Below, one piece after another: positions 8,544 through 16,679 of a DNA stretch of 64,000 nucleotides (within the stretch, counting starts at the first letter, position 1; every line of letters starts with the position of its first letter). The notes under the pieces are model-generated. The model was not told where the DNA came from, ran no database searches, and saw nothing but the letters and a program-made list of their open reading frames with translations. Made by a program: the position numbers and the translations under genes. Location: the NCBI GenBank assembly GCA_963744905.1, contig CAVUUV010000007.1, positions 1 to 64,000 on the forward strand, in the 5' to 3' direction. Source of the stretch: DATFFO01 sp963744905 (GTDB lineage Bacteria > Actinomycetota > Acidimicrobiia > Spongiisociales > ZC4RG35).

Positions 8544-9779
8544 CGTCTGCGCCTCGGTGCGGTCGGTGGCGGCGAGGCGGCGGTAGGCCAGGGCCGCCAC
8601 TGTCAGGGCGGCGATCGCACCCAATCCCACTCCGGCCCGGGGGCCGATGTGTTCGCCTACCCAGCCGATGATGGGGGCGCCGATGGGGCGGGCCCCGATG
8701 AAGGCCACCGCTCTCAGGGCGAGGACCCTGCCTCGCATCTCCGGGGCGGAGGTCAACTGGAGCATCGAGTTGGTGAGGGCGAGGAAGGAGGTCCCGGCCG
8801 CCCCGGCCCCGGCCAGGGCGATCAGCGCCACCCACAGGTTTGGCGCCGCCGCCACCACCGCCAGGGCGATTCCCAGCGCACCGGCCAGAAGCGACAGTGT
8901 CGCCGCCCGGTACTCCGTCCGGGCTCCGGTCTTGAGCCCGCCCGCCACCGCACCGATACCGATGGCGGTGAACATGATCCCGAAGGTGTTGGCGTCGCCC
9001 CCGAAGGTGAATCGGGCCAGGAGGGGCAGGATCACCGAGTACTCGTAGGAGAAGATGCCGATCACGGCCAGCATGACCAGCGGGACGATGAGCCGGGGGG
9101 TGCGGGCGGCGTAGCGCAGGCCCTGGCGGACCTGGCCCCTTCCCCGGGGCGACGGCTCCGCCTTGACCATCTCTGCGTCCCTCATCACCACGAGCGCCGT
9201 GATGAGGGCCAGGTAGGAAGCGGCGTTGATCAAGAAGCAGGTTCCGATCCCGACCGTGACGATCAGCACCCCGCCCAGAGCCGGCCCGAAGACCCGGGCG
9301 GCGTTGACCAGCACCGAGTTGAGGCTGACGGCATTGGTGAGCCGGTCACGGCCCACCATCTCGATGATGAAGGCCTGGCGAGCGGGGTTGTCCACACAGG
9401 CCACCAGCCCCAGGGCGAAGGCCATGGCATACACCATCCACAGCTCGACCCGGTCGGTGACGATCAGCAAGCCCAGGGTGGCGGCGATGGCTCCGGCCAG
9501 GGACTGGGTGACGTAGAGCAGGCGTCGCTTGTCGACCCGGTCGGCGATGACCCCGCCCAGGGGGGCCAGCACCAGGATGGGAAGGAACTGGAGGGCGGTG
9601 AGTCCTCCCACCGCGGTTCCACTTCCGGTCAGGCTCAGGACCAGCCAGGCCTGGGCGACCCGCTGCATCCATGTCCCCGACACGGACACCAACTGGCCGA
9701 TGAAGTAGAGGCGGTAATTGCGGATCCCCAGGGCAAAGAAAAGACGCCGGGGGAGGGACCTGTCGGATTCGGCGACCAC
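8487..9779 (-). CDS. MFS exporter (EntS/MFS_3-like)
   Basis: The 430-residue protein has about 12 hydrophobic segments. Its start region (GIRNYRLYFIGQLVSVSGTW, then MQRVAQAWLVLSLTGS) is characteristic of the MFS_3/enterobactin-exporter group. The loop ADRVDKRRLL is the MFS motif A equivalent, and VDNPARQAFI is also family-typical. It probably exports a small molecule; no substrate clue is nearby. The final 19 or so codons (reading TPPYLSPSLRSGDRDLPPA) come from dispersed repeat copy B, so the original C-terminus may have been replaced by a repeat insertion. GTG 9779 is taken as the start. Confidence 0.9.
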   Translation of the reverse strand: MVAESDRSLPRRLFFALGIRNYRLYFIGQLVSVSGTWMQRVAQAWLVLSLTGSGTAVGGLTALQFLPILVLAPLGGVIADRVDKRRLLYVTQSLAGAIAATLGLLIVTDRVELWMVYAMAFALGLVACVDNPARQAFIIEMVGRDRLTNAVSLNSVLVNAARVFGPALGGVLIVTVGIGTCFLINAASYLALITALVVMRDAEMVKAEPSPRGRGQVRQGLRYAARTPRLIVPLVMLAVIGIFSYEYSVILPLLARFTFGGDANTFGIMFTAIGIGAVAGGLKTGARTEYRAATLSLLAGALGIALAVVAAAPNLWVALIALAGAGAAGTSFLALTNSMLQLTSAPEMRGRVLALRAVAFIGARPIGAPIIGWVGEHIGPRAGVGLGAIAALTVAALAYRRLAATDRTEAQTPPYLSPSLRSGDRDLPPA

Positions 9780-9881
9780 CCACCGATCCTATGAACACCG
9801 GCGGGGCAGCCGAATTCGGGTCACCTGGAGGGCATTTGAGACGACGCGGCGCCGGCGCCGAGGTGTAGCTTCTGCAGCGAC

Positions 9882-10505
9882 ATGGTTCTCGTGGGCGTGC
9901 TGCTGGTGGTGCCGATGCTTCTGGTGGGGGTGCAGGCGGTCGGGTATGTGAGGGGGAAGTTCAACAGTGAGTTCTGGGCCCTCCCCCTCGACGACAAGCT
10001 GGACCGGGTGGCGGTCAAGAAGTGGGAATGGTGGTGGGTGGCGGTGTGGGAGTTGGTGGGTGTCTTCGCCATGACGGCCGGGATGGCCGGACTTGCCTAT
10101 CTCCTGTCTAACGAAGGCGAGGGGGTGCTGGCTTTCGTTTCGTTGGGGACCTACCTGGTGGCGCTGTGCTGCTGGGTGCTGGGCCTCATCTATCAGACGG
10201 CCGGCATGTCGCGTGCGGCTGCCGAACGGGCCGAGTCCGGGGCGACACCGTCGTGGATTCATCCTCTCTCGGGGATGGTCTACCTGGCAGAGGGAAGCTG
10301 GGTGATCGGATCCAACCTGGCCTTTGTCCCGCTGGGAGTCGCCATCATCCGGGCCGACATGCCGGCGGTGTGGGCGGGATGGGCGGCAGTTGCCCTGGGC
10401 GGAGCCATCGCCGTCACGGTGGTCGCCATGCGGGACGGGTTTCCACAAATGCCCCTACTGGTCCCCCTGGTGGTGGGCGTGGCGCTGCTGATCGCCGCGT
10501 TCTAG
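9882..10505 (+). CDS. Integral membrane protein of unknown function
   Basis: The 207-residue protein consists of about six hydrophobic segments: near residues 1-20, 50-75, 85-110, 135-160, 165-180 and 187-205. An early loop contains ALPLDDKLDRVAVKKWEWWW. No recognised catalytic or transport motif is visible and I do not know the family. It is divergent from the MFS exporter, with about 100 bases between starts, and ends just before repeat copy C. Continuous hydrophobic periodicity and local codon use argue that it is real. Confidence 0.7.
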   Translation: MVLVGVLLVVPMLLVGVQAVGYVRGKFNSEFWALPLDDKLDRVAVKKWEWWWVAVWELVGVFAMTAGMAGLAYLLSNEGEGVLAFVSLGTYLVALCCWVLGLIYQTAGMSRAAAERAESGATPSWIHPLSGMVYLAEGSWVIGSNLAFVPLGVAIIRADMPAVWAGWAAVALGGAIAVTVVAMRDGFPQMPLLVPLVVGVALLIAAF

Positions 10506-10521
10506 GCCCTGGGCCGGCTGA

Positions 10522-10707
10522 TGCCTCGGGTTTGCCCGACCCCTTCGGGGGTCGCCCCCCTACCCCACAGCCTGCGGCTGCGGGGGCCCCTTCCCCCTTG
10601 CTGCGCCTGGGGGACAAACCTTGTTGCGCGAGGGGTCTTTGTCCCCCTGGCTTTGCCAGGGGGAAGGTCCCTGTCGCCGGAGCGAAGCGGAGGCGAGAGG
10701 TAGGGGG
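10522..10707. repeat. GC-rich dispersed palindromic repeat, copy C
   Basis: The CCTCGGGTTTGCCCGA opening, the CCCCCCTACC motif, the GCAGCCTGCGGCTGC-type stem and the GGGGGACAAA units occur in the same order as in copy B. The end, including GTCCCTGTCGCCGGAGCG and GAGAGGTAGGGGG, is almost identical to copy B. It occupies most of the gap between the membrane protein and the GNAT gene. Confidence 0.85.
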
Positions 10708-10859
10708 CAGCTAGACACGGCCGGCCTGGACTATGCGGGCCAGGAAGTCCTGGGTTTCGGGGTGTTGGGGGTGGCCGCTTCGGTGGTGGTGCTGGACCCG
10801 CTCCCGGCCGGCTGCTCCCCAGGCCGTGCGCTCGTGCTCTGCGGGCGGCGTGGAGCCTC
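10708..10859. other. Residual intergenic DNA with possible gene remnant
   Basis: On the minus strand a start-less open stretch reads QHHHRSGHPQHPETQDFL, then ARIVQAGRV, before a stop. It looks more protein-like than a random shadow, but it has no start codon or upstream domain. It may be the tail of a gene lost when the repeat or the GNAT gene arrived. Confidence 0.2.
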
Positions 10860-11360
10860 TCAGCCCAGCCTGATAGAAAGCAGGCTCTCGCTGAACTCCG
10901 GGTTGGACGGAAGCGGTTGGGTCCTGCCCGTGGCGGCGAAGCCGGCCTGCTGGTACAGACGGAGGGCGGGGCCGTTGACCTCGTTCACCCACAGGTCCAG
11001 TCGGGTGGCGCCGGCGGCGACGGCCCAGCCTTTGACCGCTTCCACCAGGGCGGCGGCCAGCCCCTCGCGGCGAACATGGGGCGCCACCCACATTCCGTAA
11101 AGGTGGCGTCGACTCGAGTCGCCGGTGGGTGTGTAGGCGCCGACCATCCCTACCAGGCCGGTGCCGTCCTCGGCCACGAACAGGCACTGCTCATACCCCG
11201 AGGAGGCAGCGGCAGTGCGCTGTAGCCAAACCTCGGCCGGGCGCTCGTGCTCGCGTTCATAGGTGGACCCGAACGCGTCCGGATCTGACCGCAGGGCTTG
11301 GAGGCGGATCTCCCGCACCGCTGGACCATCACCGGCCTCTACGCGTCTTACCGTCGCCAT
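10860..11360 (-). CDS. GNAT-family N-acetyltransferase
   Basis: The 166-residue protein has the GNAT fold in order: an N-terminal strand and helix (REIRLQALRSDPDAFGST), a central CLFVAEDGTGLVGMVGAY strand pair, the acetyl-CoA motif with LYGMWVAPHVRREGLAAALV, and the C-terminal LWVNEVNGPALRLYQQAGF. It should transfer acetyl from acetyl-CoA to an amine; the substrate is unknown. The frame is open upstream to 11522, but the GNAT domain starts with ATVRRVEAGDG, so ATG 11360 is chosen. It is divergent from the secreted protein at 11424. Confidence 0.92.
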   Translation of the reverse strand: MATVRRVEAGDGPAVREIRLQALRSDPDAFGSTYEREHERPAEVWLQRTAAASSGYEQCLFVAEDGTGLVGMVGAYTPTGDSSRRHLYGMWVAPHVRREGLAAALVEAVKGWAVAAGATRLDLWVNEVNGPALRLYQQAGFAATGRTQPLPSNPEFSESLLSIRLG

Positions 11361-11423
11361 TGGCGCAGCGTATCCAGGCGGGCGAGAATGGCCAGTCTGG
11401 TACCCGCCCGAGGATGAGCAGCT

Positions 11424-11984
11424 GTGACTAGACGTTTGCTGGGGGCCGCGCTCGTGCTGGTGGCGATCGCCCTGGTTGCCTTCCTGGCGACCCGGCTGGG
11501 AGACGACAGGAGCGGGGATCAAACCGAGGCGGGTCCGACCACCACCCTGACGGAGGGCTCCGTCTCCGCGAGCGCGACCTCCGCCTCCTCGGCCACCACC
11601 CCCACAACCTCAACAGGACGCTCCATGGTGGAAGATCCGGCCGGGGCGATCGATGGATTCGTCACCAGCTTCGTTCGGGCGCTCGACGAGGACGACACCG
11701 GATTCCTGATCGACTCTCTCCATCCCAAGGTCGTCGAGGCCTACGGTCAGGACCTGTGCTCGGCCTGGATCGAGCGCGAGATCGTGACCCTGGAGGACTA
11801 CCAGCTCACCGGTGATCCGGTCGGTCCCACCACCCGCCGCTCCGATACACCCTCCGGCACCGTCGAGATCTCCCACACCTACGAGGCGCCGGTGTCGTTC
11901 ACCTTCGGCGGCCGCCAGTTCGACTCCAGGGCCGGCTTCGCCTTAGCCGGCGGCTCGGTCTACTGGCTGGGCGAGTGCCGCTGA
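11424..11984 (+). CDS. Membrane-anchored extracytoplasmic protein, unknown
   Basis: The 186-residue protein has an N-terminal membrane segment (LLGAALVLVAIALVAFLA), then a Ser/Thr-rich linker of about 45 residues. A folded domain follows, starting VEDPAGAIDGFVTSFVRALD with LIDSLHPKVVEAYG, and ending SFTFGGRQFDSRAGFALAGG. Alternating helices then strands resemble an NTF2-like cone, but this is only a guess. Two Cys (about 113 and 184) could pair outside the membrane. GTG 11424 has GAGG upstream. Confidence 0.7.
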   Translation: MTRRLLGAALVLVAIALVAFLATRLGDDRSGDQTEAGPTTTLTEGSVSASATSASSATTPTTSTGRSMVEDPAGAIDGFVTSFVRALDEDDTGFLIDSLHPKVVEAYGQDLCSAWIEREIVTLEDYQLTGDPVGPTTRRSDTPSGTVEISHTYEAPVSFTFGGRQFDSRAGFALAGGSVYWLGECR

Positions 11985-12095
11985 GCCGATGGCGTTCTGG
12001 CGCAATCAGGTCGCGCTATAGCGACATGATTCGCGAAAGGGATTGGGGCGGGCAAAGCGAGGAACCCACCCGGGCCGGTCACGGGGCCCGCCGGT

Positions 12096-12722
12096 ATGCT
12101 GGGCGAGGTGAGTTGGACTGTGGTCGTGGTCGTCGTGGCGGCGTATCTGGTCGGCTCGATCGACTTCGCCGTCCTCGTGGTTCGGGCCAAGGGGCTCGAC
12201 ATCTACGACCTGGGGAGCGGGAACCCGGGCACGGCCAACGTGGCCCGGAATCTGGGCTGGAAGGCGGCCGCCCCCGTCCTCGTCGGTGACGTGCTCAAGG
12301 GTGCGGTGGCGTCGGCTGTCGGTCTGTGGGTCGGTACCCCAGCCCTGGCCTTAGGGGCGGGCCTGGCCGCCGTCCTGGGACACTGTTTCCCGATCTGGCA
12401 TCGCTTCAAGGGCGGCAAGGGGGTGGCGACGGCCGGCGGGGCCGTAATCGTCGTCTCCCCAATTCTGGGTCTGGCCCTCCTGGTGATCTGGGCGGCACTG
12501 GCCCGCCTGGTTCGCATCTCGTCGGTGGCGTCGATGACGGTGGCGATCCTCTGCGTACCCGGCCTGGCCATCGCCGGCCAGCGCGGCTGGGCCCTGACCT
12601 GGGCCGGGGTCATGGCGTTGCTGGTTCTGGCCAGACACCGTTCCAACATCGCCCGGCTCATCAGCGGCAAGGAGAATTCGCTGGAGGCCGGAAGCGGTCA
12701 GCCAGGCGCCGCCCTCGAATAG
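12096..12722 (+). CDS. plsY: Glycerol-3-phosphate acyltransferase PlsY
   Basis: The 208-residue polytopic protein has both PlsY signature loops: GSGNPGTANVAR (about 42-53) and GHCFPIWHRFKGGKGVAT (about 92-109). YLVGSID occurs near the start. It acylates glycerol-3-phosphate with acyl phosphate at the inner membrane face, the first step of phospholipid synthesis. The length is normal. glpK starts 9 bases after its stop, so the two are surely co-transcribed, linking glycerol phosphorylation with lipid synthesis. ATG 12096 is used; a GTG four codons later is an alternative. Confidence 0.95.
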   Translation: MLGEVSWTVVVVVVAAYLVGSIDFAVLVVRAKGLDIYDLGSGNPGTANVARNLGWKAAAPVLVGDVLKGAVASAVGLWVGTPALALGAGLAAVLGHCFPIWHRFKGGKGVATAGGAVIVVSPILGLALLVIWAALARLVRISSVASMTVAILCVPGLAIAGQRGWALTWAGVMALLVLARHRSNIARLISGKENSLEAGSGQPGAALE

Positions 12723-12731
12723 GGTGACCCG

Positions 12732-14228
12732 ATGGCCCGATACGTAGCAGCCATCGACCAGGGAACCACCAGCACCCGTTGCATGATCTTCGACCATGGC
12801 GGGCGGGTAGTGGCGATCGACCAGCAGGAGCACGAGCAGATCTACCCCCGCCCCGGCTGGGTGGAACACGACCCCAAAGAGATCTGGCTGCGGACCCAGG
12901 CCGTGATCGAGGGCGCCCTGTCAGAGGGCGACATCGCGACTTCCGATATCGCCGCCGTGGGGGTGACCAACCAGCGGGAGACGGCCGTGCTGTGGGACCG
13001 GACCACCGGTGAGCCGGTCTACAACGCCATCGTGTGGCAGGACACTCGCACCGATCGCATCTGTGAGGACCTGGCCGCCGAGGGTGGGCAGGATCGCTTT
13101 CGAGACAGGGTGGGCCTTCCCCTGGCCACCTACTTCTCCGGGCCCAAGATCCGCTGGATGCTGGACCATGTCGAGGGCGCGGCCGAACGGGCCCAAGCAG
13201 GAGAGTTGGCCTTCGGCAACATGGACGCCTGGGTGCTGTGGAACCTGACCGGCGGGCCCGATGGTGGGCTGCATCTCACCGACGTCACCAACGCCAGCCG
13301 CACCATGCTGATGGACCTGTCCACCCTGGACTGGGACCAGGAGATCCTCGACCTCATGGGAGTGCCCCGCTCTGTGCTGCCCGAGGTCCGCTCCTCGTCG
13401 GAGGTGTACGGGGAGGCGAAGGGACTTCTCGCTGGGGTGCCGGTGGCCGGTGACCTGGGCGATCAGCAAGCGGCCACCTTCGGCCAGGTGTGTTTCGAGG
13501 TGGGGGACGCCAAGAACACCTACGGCACCGGCAACTTCATGCTGTTGAACACCGGGACGGAGCTGGTTCCGTCCAAAAGCGGTCTGCTGACCACGGTGTG
13601 CTACCGGGTTGGTCAGGAGGCGCCCGTGTACGCACTCGAAGGCTCGATCGCCATCACCGGGGCCCTGGTGCAGTGGTTGCGCGACAACCTGGGCCTGATC
13701 GATTCCGCCGCCGAGGTGGAGATCCTGGCCAAGACCGTGGACGACAACGGAGGGGTCTACTTCGTCCCCGCCTTCTCCGGGCTGTTTGCCCCCTACTGGA
13801 AGTCGAACGCCCGCGGTGTCATCGCCGGCCTGACCCGCTACGTCACCAAGGGTCATCTCGCCCGGGCCGCCCTCGAGGCAACCGCCTGGCAGACCCGGGA
13901 GGTGCTCGACGCCATGAACAACGACTCGGGCGTGGATCTGGTGGAGCTCAAGGTCGACGGGGGCATGGTGGGAAACGAGCTGCTGATGCAGTTCCAGGCC
14001 GATGCCCTCGGGGTGCCGGTGATGCGTCCGGCGGTGGCCGAGACCACGGCCCTGGGTGCCGCCTACGCCGCCGGCCTGGCCACCGGTTTCTGGTCCGAGC
14101 TCGACGACCTGCGCGACAACTGGGTCAAGGACAAGGAGTGGCGACCCCAGATGGAGGCGGCCGAGCGGGAGCGGGAGTATGCCCAGTGGAAGAAGGCGGT
14201 CACCCGCACCTTCGACTGGGTCGACTGA
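12732..14228 (+). CDS. glpK: Glycerol kinase
   Basis: The 498-residue protein has the usual length. It opens with YVAAIDQGTTSTRCMIFD and has PGWVEHDPKEIW, GVTNQRET, AIVWQDTRT, the C-terminal ATPase motif DGGMVGNELLMQFQAD and a final ALGAAYAAGLATGFW. It converts glycerol and ATP to glycerol-3-phosphate, which PlsY (just upstream) and GlpAB/GlpC (at 16.7-20.9 kb) can use. No glycerol facilitator gene lies in the window. Confidence 0.97.
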   Translation: MARYVAAIDQGTTSTRCMIFDHGGRVVAIDQQEHEQIYPRPGWVEHDPKEIWLRTQAVIEGALSEGDIATSDIAAVGVTNQRETAVLWDRTTGEPVYNAIVWQDTRTDRICEDLAAEGGQDRFRDRVGLPLATYFSGPKIRWMLDHVEGAAERAQAGELAFGNMDAWVLWNLTGGPDGGLHLTDVTNASRTMLMDLSTLDWDQEILDLMGVPRSVLPEVRSSSEVYGEAKGLLAGVPVAGDLGDQQAATFGQVCFEVGDAKNTYGTGNFMLLNTGTELVPSKSGLLTTVCYRVGQEAPVYALEGSIAITGALVQWLRDNLGLIDSAAEVEILAKTVDDNGGVYFVPAFSGLFAPYWKSNARGVIAGLTRYVTKGHLARAALEATAWQTREVLDAMNNDSGVDLVELKVDGGMVGNELLMQFQADALGVPVMRPAVAETTALGAAYAAGLATGFWSELDDLRDNWVKDKEWRPQMEAAEREREYAQWKKAVTRTFDWVD

Positions 14229-14269
14229 ACTCAGGACAGCCCGCACGCAGCGCCAGTCCGGCTGGCGAC

Positions 14270-14757
14270 CTACTCGACGATGTCCGAGACAGCGATGATC
14301 GTGTCGGCGTAGATGATCAGCGGAGCGATCAAAAGGCCGGCCGAGGCGAAGGCGACGAGCAACAGCGGTGTTGCCCGGCGCAGCATGCCCATCGAGGTAA
14401 TCCCGATGACCATCAACGCGGCGAGCGAGACGGAGATCTTCAACATGAGGTTTGGGCCGCACAAGACGTCACCTTCGATGTGCTGATCCGACGGGTTGGT
14501 CGCATCGGGCGTCGCCGCGTCGAAGATGCGCCTGGCCTCGTCGTTTTCGTACCACTCCTGGGCCTGAGCGGCCCACCATTTTCTTCGACGATGAGGTTGA
14601 TGATCGGTGCCGCACGGTCGGCGACGATCCATATCCGGCCCGCCACCCACAACGCGCCGAAGACGACCACCACGCTCACGAACAGGAACACGATTGACCT
14701 TCGATCGAGGGGCGTGTCCGACCGAGAGGGTGGATGCGCGTCCGTAGACAGGGCCAC
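14270..14757 (-). pseudogene. Small membrane protein with one frameshift
   Basis: From GTG 14757 the frame encodes a membrane segment (SIVFLFVSVVVVFGALWV) and then ADRAAPIINLIVEEN. At the AAAA run near 14580 the frame must shift by one base to continue KWWAAQAQEWYENDEARRIF. It then gives a CGPNLML segment and two more membrane segments (ISVSLAALMVIGITSM, PLLLVAFASAGLLIAPLIIY), ending at 14270. Joined, this is a coherent protein of about 160 residues with three membrane segments. The family is unknown. The homopolymer position makes a sequencing error plausible. It is convergent with glpK. Confidence 0.6.
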
Positions 14758-14948
14758 ATGTCAGATTTTAGTTCAGGCTCCGGGCCGCCTGCCCTGGAAT
14801 TTGCTCGAGCAAGGCTCGGGATCAGGAGCGAGGAACCGGCCCCTACGTGCCGCATTGCCTCGAGTAGTGACCTCAACACCCGCCCGCCCGATCGCGGTTT
14901 CGTCCTCATGGAGAAGCGCAAGTCGCTTCGAGCAGGACGTGGCGTTGG

Positions 14949-16325
14949 TTGGAACTAGCTCCCGTGCGGGTATTGAATGATCCTGTGCCTCTGATCGACG
15001 ATCGATACGAGTTGCTCGAGGTCATCGCCTCGGGCGGGATGGCGACAGTATGGCGAGCTCGTGACAGCCGTCTGGGCCGCCTGGTCGCCGTGAAGCGACC
15101 TCATCCCGCCGCGCCGGACGACACCTCGGCGGCTGATCGTATGAATCGGGAGGCGCGTGCGGCGGCCGCTCTGAGTCATCCCAACCTGATAACGGTTTAC
15201 GACTACGGCAGCGATGAGGAAGGGCCCTACCTCGTCATGGAGCTCGCCGAAGGTCCAACTCTTCAGGCCGCGATGGACCGGTTGGAGGCCGGCGAGGCGT
15301 TGGACATCGGGGCACAAATAGCCGACGGGCTGACCGCCATTCACGCTGCCGGAATCATCCATCGCGATGTGAAACCGGCCAACGTGATCCTTTCGGACCG
15401 TGGCCCACTCCTCACCGATTTCGGGATTGCTCTCGACCCAACGCACGCGGGGGAGGTGACGGCGGAGGGAATGGTCGTGGCGACCCCGTCATATGCCGCA
15501 CCCGAGGTGATCGCAGGTGGGTCGCCGACGCAGGCATCGGATGTCTACTCGTTGGCGGTGGTGGTCCGGGAGATGCTGAGAGAAGCCGGCACCGCACCTA
15601 CTGGGGCCTTAGCCGACGCTCTGGAGGCAGGGACGGCAAGTGCCCCCGAGATCCGGCCAGACGCCCGGACTTTCGGCGCCGCCCTTCGAGGAGAGGCTCC
15701 GACCGTGGTGTTGCCACCGTCGGAGCCAGCCGTGTCCGCCGGCGCCAGCGGGTCCGATTCGACGCTCGTCATGGAAGTTCCTCCTTCGCCAATTCCACCA
15801 GATGAGTTGGGGGAACCCGAGCCTGGAAGCCGTCGGTTTCGGGTTCCGGTCCTGCTGTCGGCAATCCTGGTCTTGCTGGTGGCACTTGCTCTCGCCTTCA
15901 GGGGCGGGGATGAACCGGGCCTCGCGGCGGCCCCTAGCCCGTCGACGACAGGGGTGGGCACGACATTGGTTTCGACAACCACGACCCTGGTTTCGACATC
16001 CACCACTCTGGTCGAGACCACCTCGACGAGTCCGTCGACGGACCCCGTCCAGGAGCTCCGCGATGGCATCGAGGCGATCCTCTTGCAGCCGCCTCGCTCC
16101 GACCTGAATCAGCGCGACGTGGCGAAACTCATGGACCACATCGACAAGGCGATCGACAAGGCGCGAGCCGGTGACTCTGAAAAGGCTGTCGACGAGTTCG
16201 AGAAGGTCGCGCAGGAGCTGGACAAGAAGTTGGAGGACGGCAACCGCGACGCAGCTCTGGCCGAATTGCAGCGGCTCACTGAAAGCCTCGGACTCAGCGT
16301 CGAGATGCCCGATGATGGCCAATGA
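14949..16325 (+). CDS. Membrane Ser/Thr protein kinase (PknB-like)
   Basis: The kinase domain (about 18-240) has a glycine-rich loop in IASGGMATVWRA, the ATP lysine in LVAVKRP, the catalytic loop IIHRDVKPANVIL, LLTDFGIAL and YAAPEV. The C-lobe is shortened compared with PknB. One membrane segment follows at about 300-320. Outside lies a Thr-rich linker with repeated TTLVST units, then a charged helical domain (about 370-458) with ELRDGIEAILLQPPRSDLNQ and many Lys/Asp/Glu, probably a coiled-coil sensor rather than PASTA repeats. The track start is TTG; GTG codons at 14964 and 14985 are alternatives. The substrate is unknown. Confidence 0.9.
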   Translation: MELAPVRVLNDPVPLIDDRYELLEVIASGGMATVWRARDSRLGRLVAVKRPHPAAPDDTSAADRMNREARAAAALSHPNLITVYDYGSDEEGPYLVMELAEGPTLQAAMDRLEAGEALDIGAQIADGLTAIHAAGIIHRDVKPANVILSDRGPLLTDFGIALDPTHAGEVTAEGMVVATPSYAAPEVIAGGSPTQASDVYSLAVVVREMLREAGTAPTGALADALEAGTASAPEIRPDARTFGAALRGEAPTVVLPPSEPAVSAGASGSDSTLVMEVPPSPIPPDELGEPEPGSRRFRVPVLLSAILVLLVALALAFRGGDEPGLAAAPSPSTTGVGTTLVSTTTTLVSTSTTLVETTSTSPSTDPVQELRDGIEAILLQPPRSDLNQRDVAKLMDHIDKAIDKARAGDSEKAVDEFEKVAQELDKKLEDGNRDAALAELQRLTESLGLSVEMPDDGQ

Positions 16326-16350
16326 CCACGGGTCTGGTGCTGGCCCGGTG

Positions 16351-16679
16351 CGCCGTTGGGTGTGTCTGGGTGAACCGTGGGGGTTGTCGTTGGCACACTG
16401 AAGGTGGGTGGTCCGGGGCGGTGGGTTGGGTGTGTCTGGGTGAACGGTGGGGGTTGTCGTTGGCACACTGAAGGTGGGTGGTCCCGGGCGGTGGGTTGGG
16501 TGTGCGTCGGTGAACGGTGGGGGTTGTCGTTGGCACACTGAAGGTGGGTGGTCCGGGGCGGTGGGTTGGGTGTGTCTGGGTGAACGGTGGGGGTTGTCGT
16601 TGGCACACTGAAGGTGGGTGGTCCCGGGCGGTGGGTTGGGTGTGTCTCGGTGAACGGTGGGGGTTGTCGTTGGCACACT
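16351..16679. repeat. 70-bp tandem repeat array, nearly five units
   Basis: The word GGGTTGTCGTTGGCACACT begins at 16381, 16451, 16521, 16591 and 16661, giving an exact 70-bp period. Units differ at few positions: GTCCGGGGCG and GTCCCGGGCG alternate, and TGTGTCTGGG varies in units 3 and 5. There are no unique spacers. The array fills the gap between the kinase stop and the glpC stop; the last unit ends against glpC. Confidence 0.97.

Noticed and set aside
7279..10707. Insertion sequences
   Set aside because: The repeats are at most about 250 bases and contain no transposase. No IS-like gene lies nearby.
16351..16679. CRISPR array
   Set aside because: Units are contiguous and nearly identical, with no variable spacers, and no cas genes are present.
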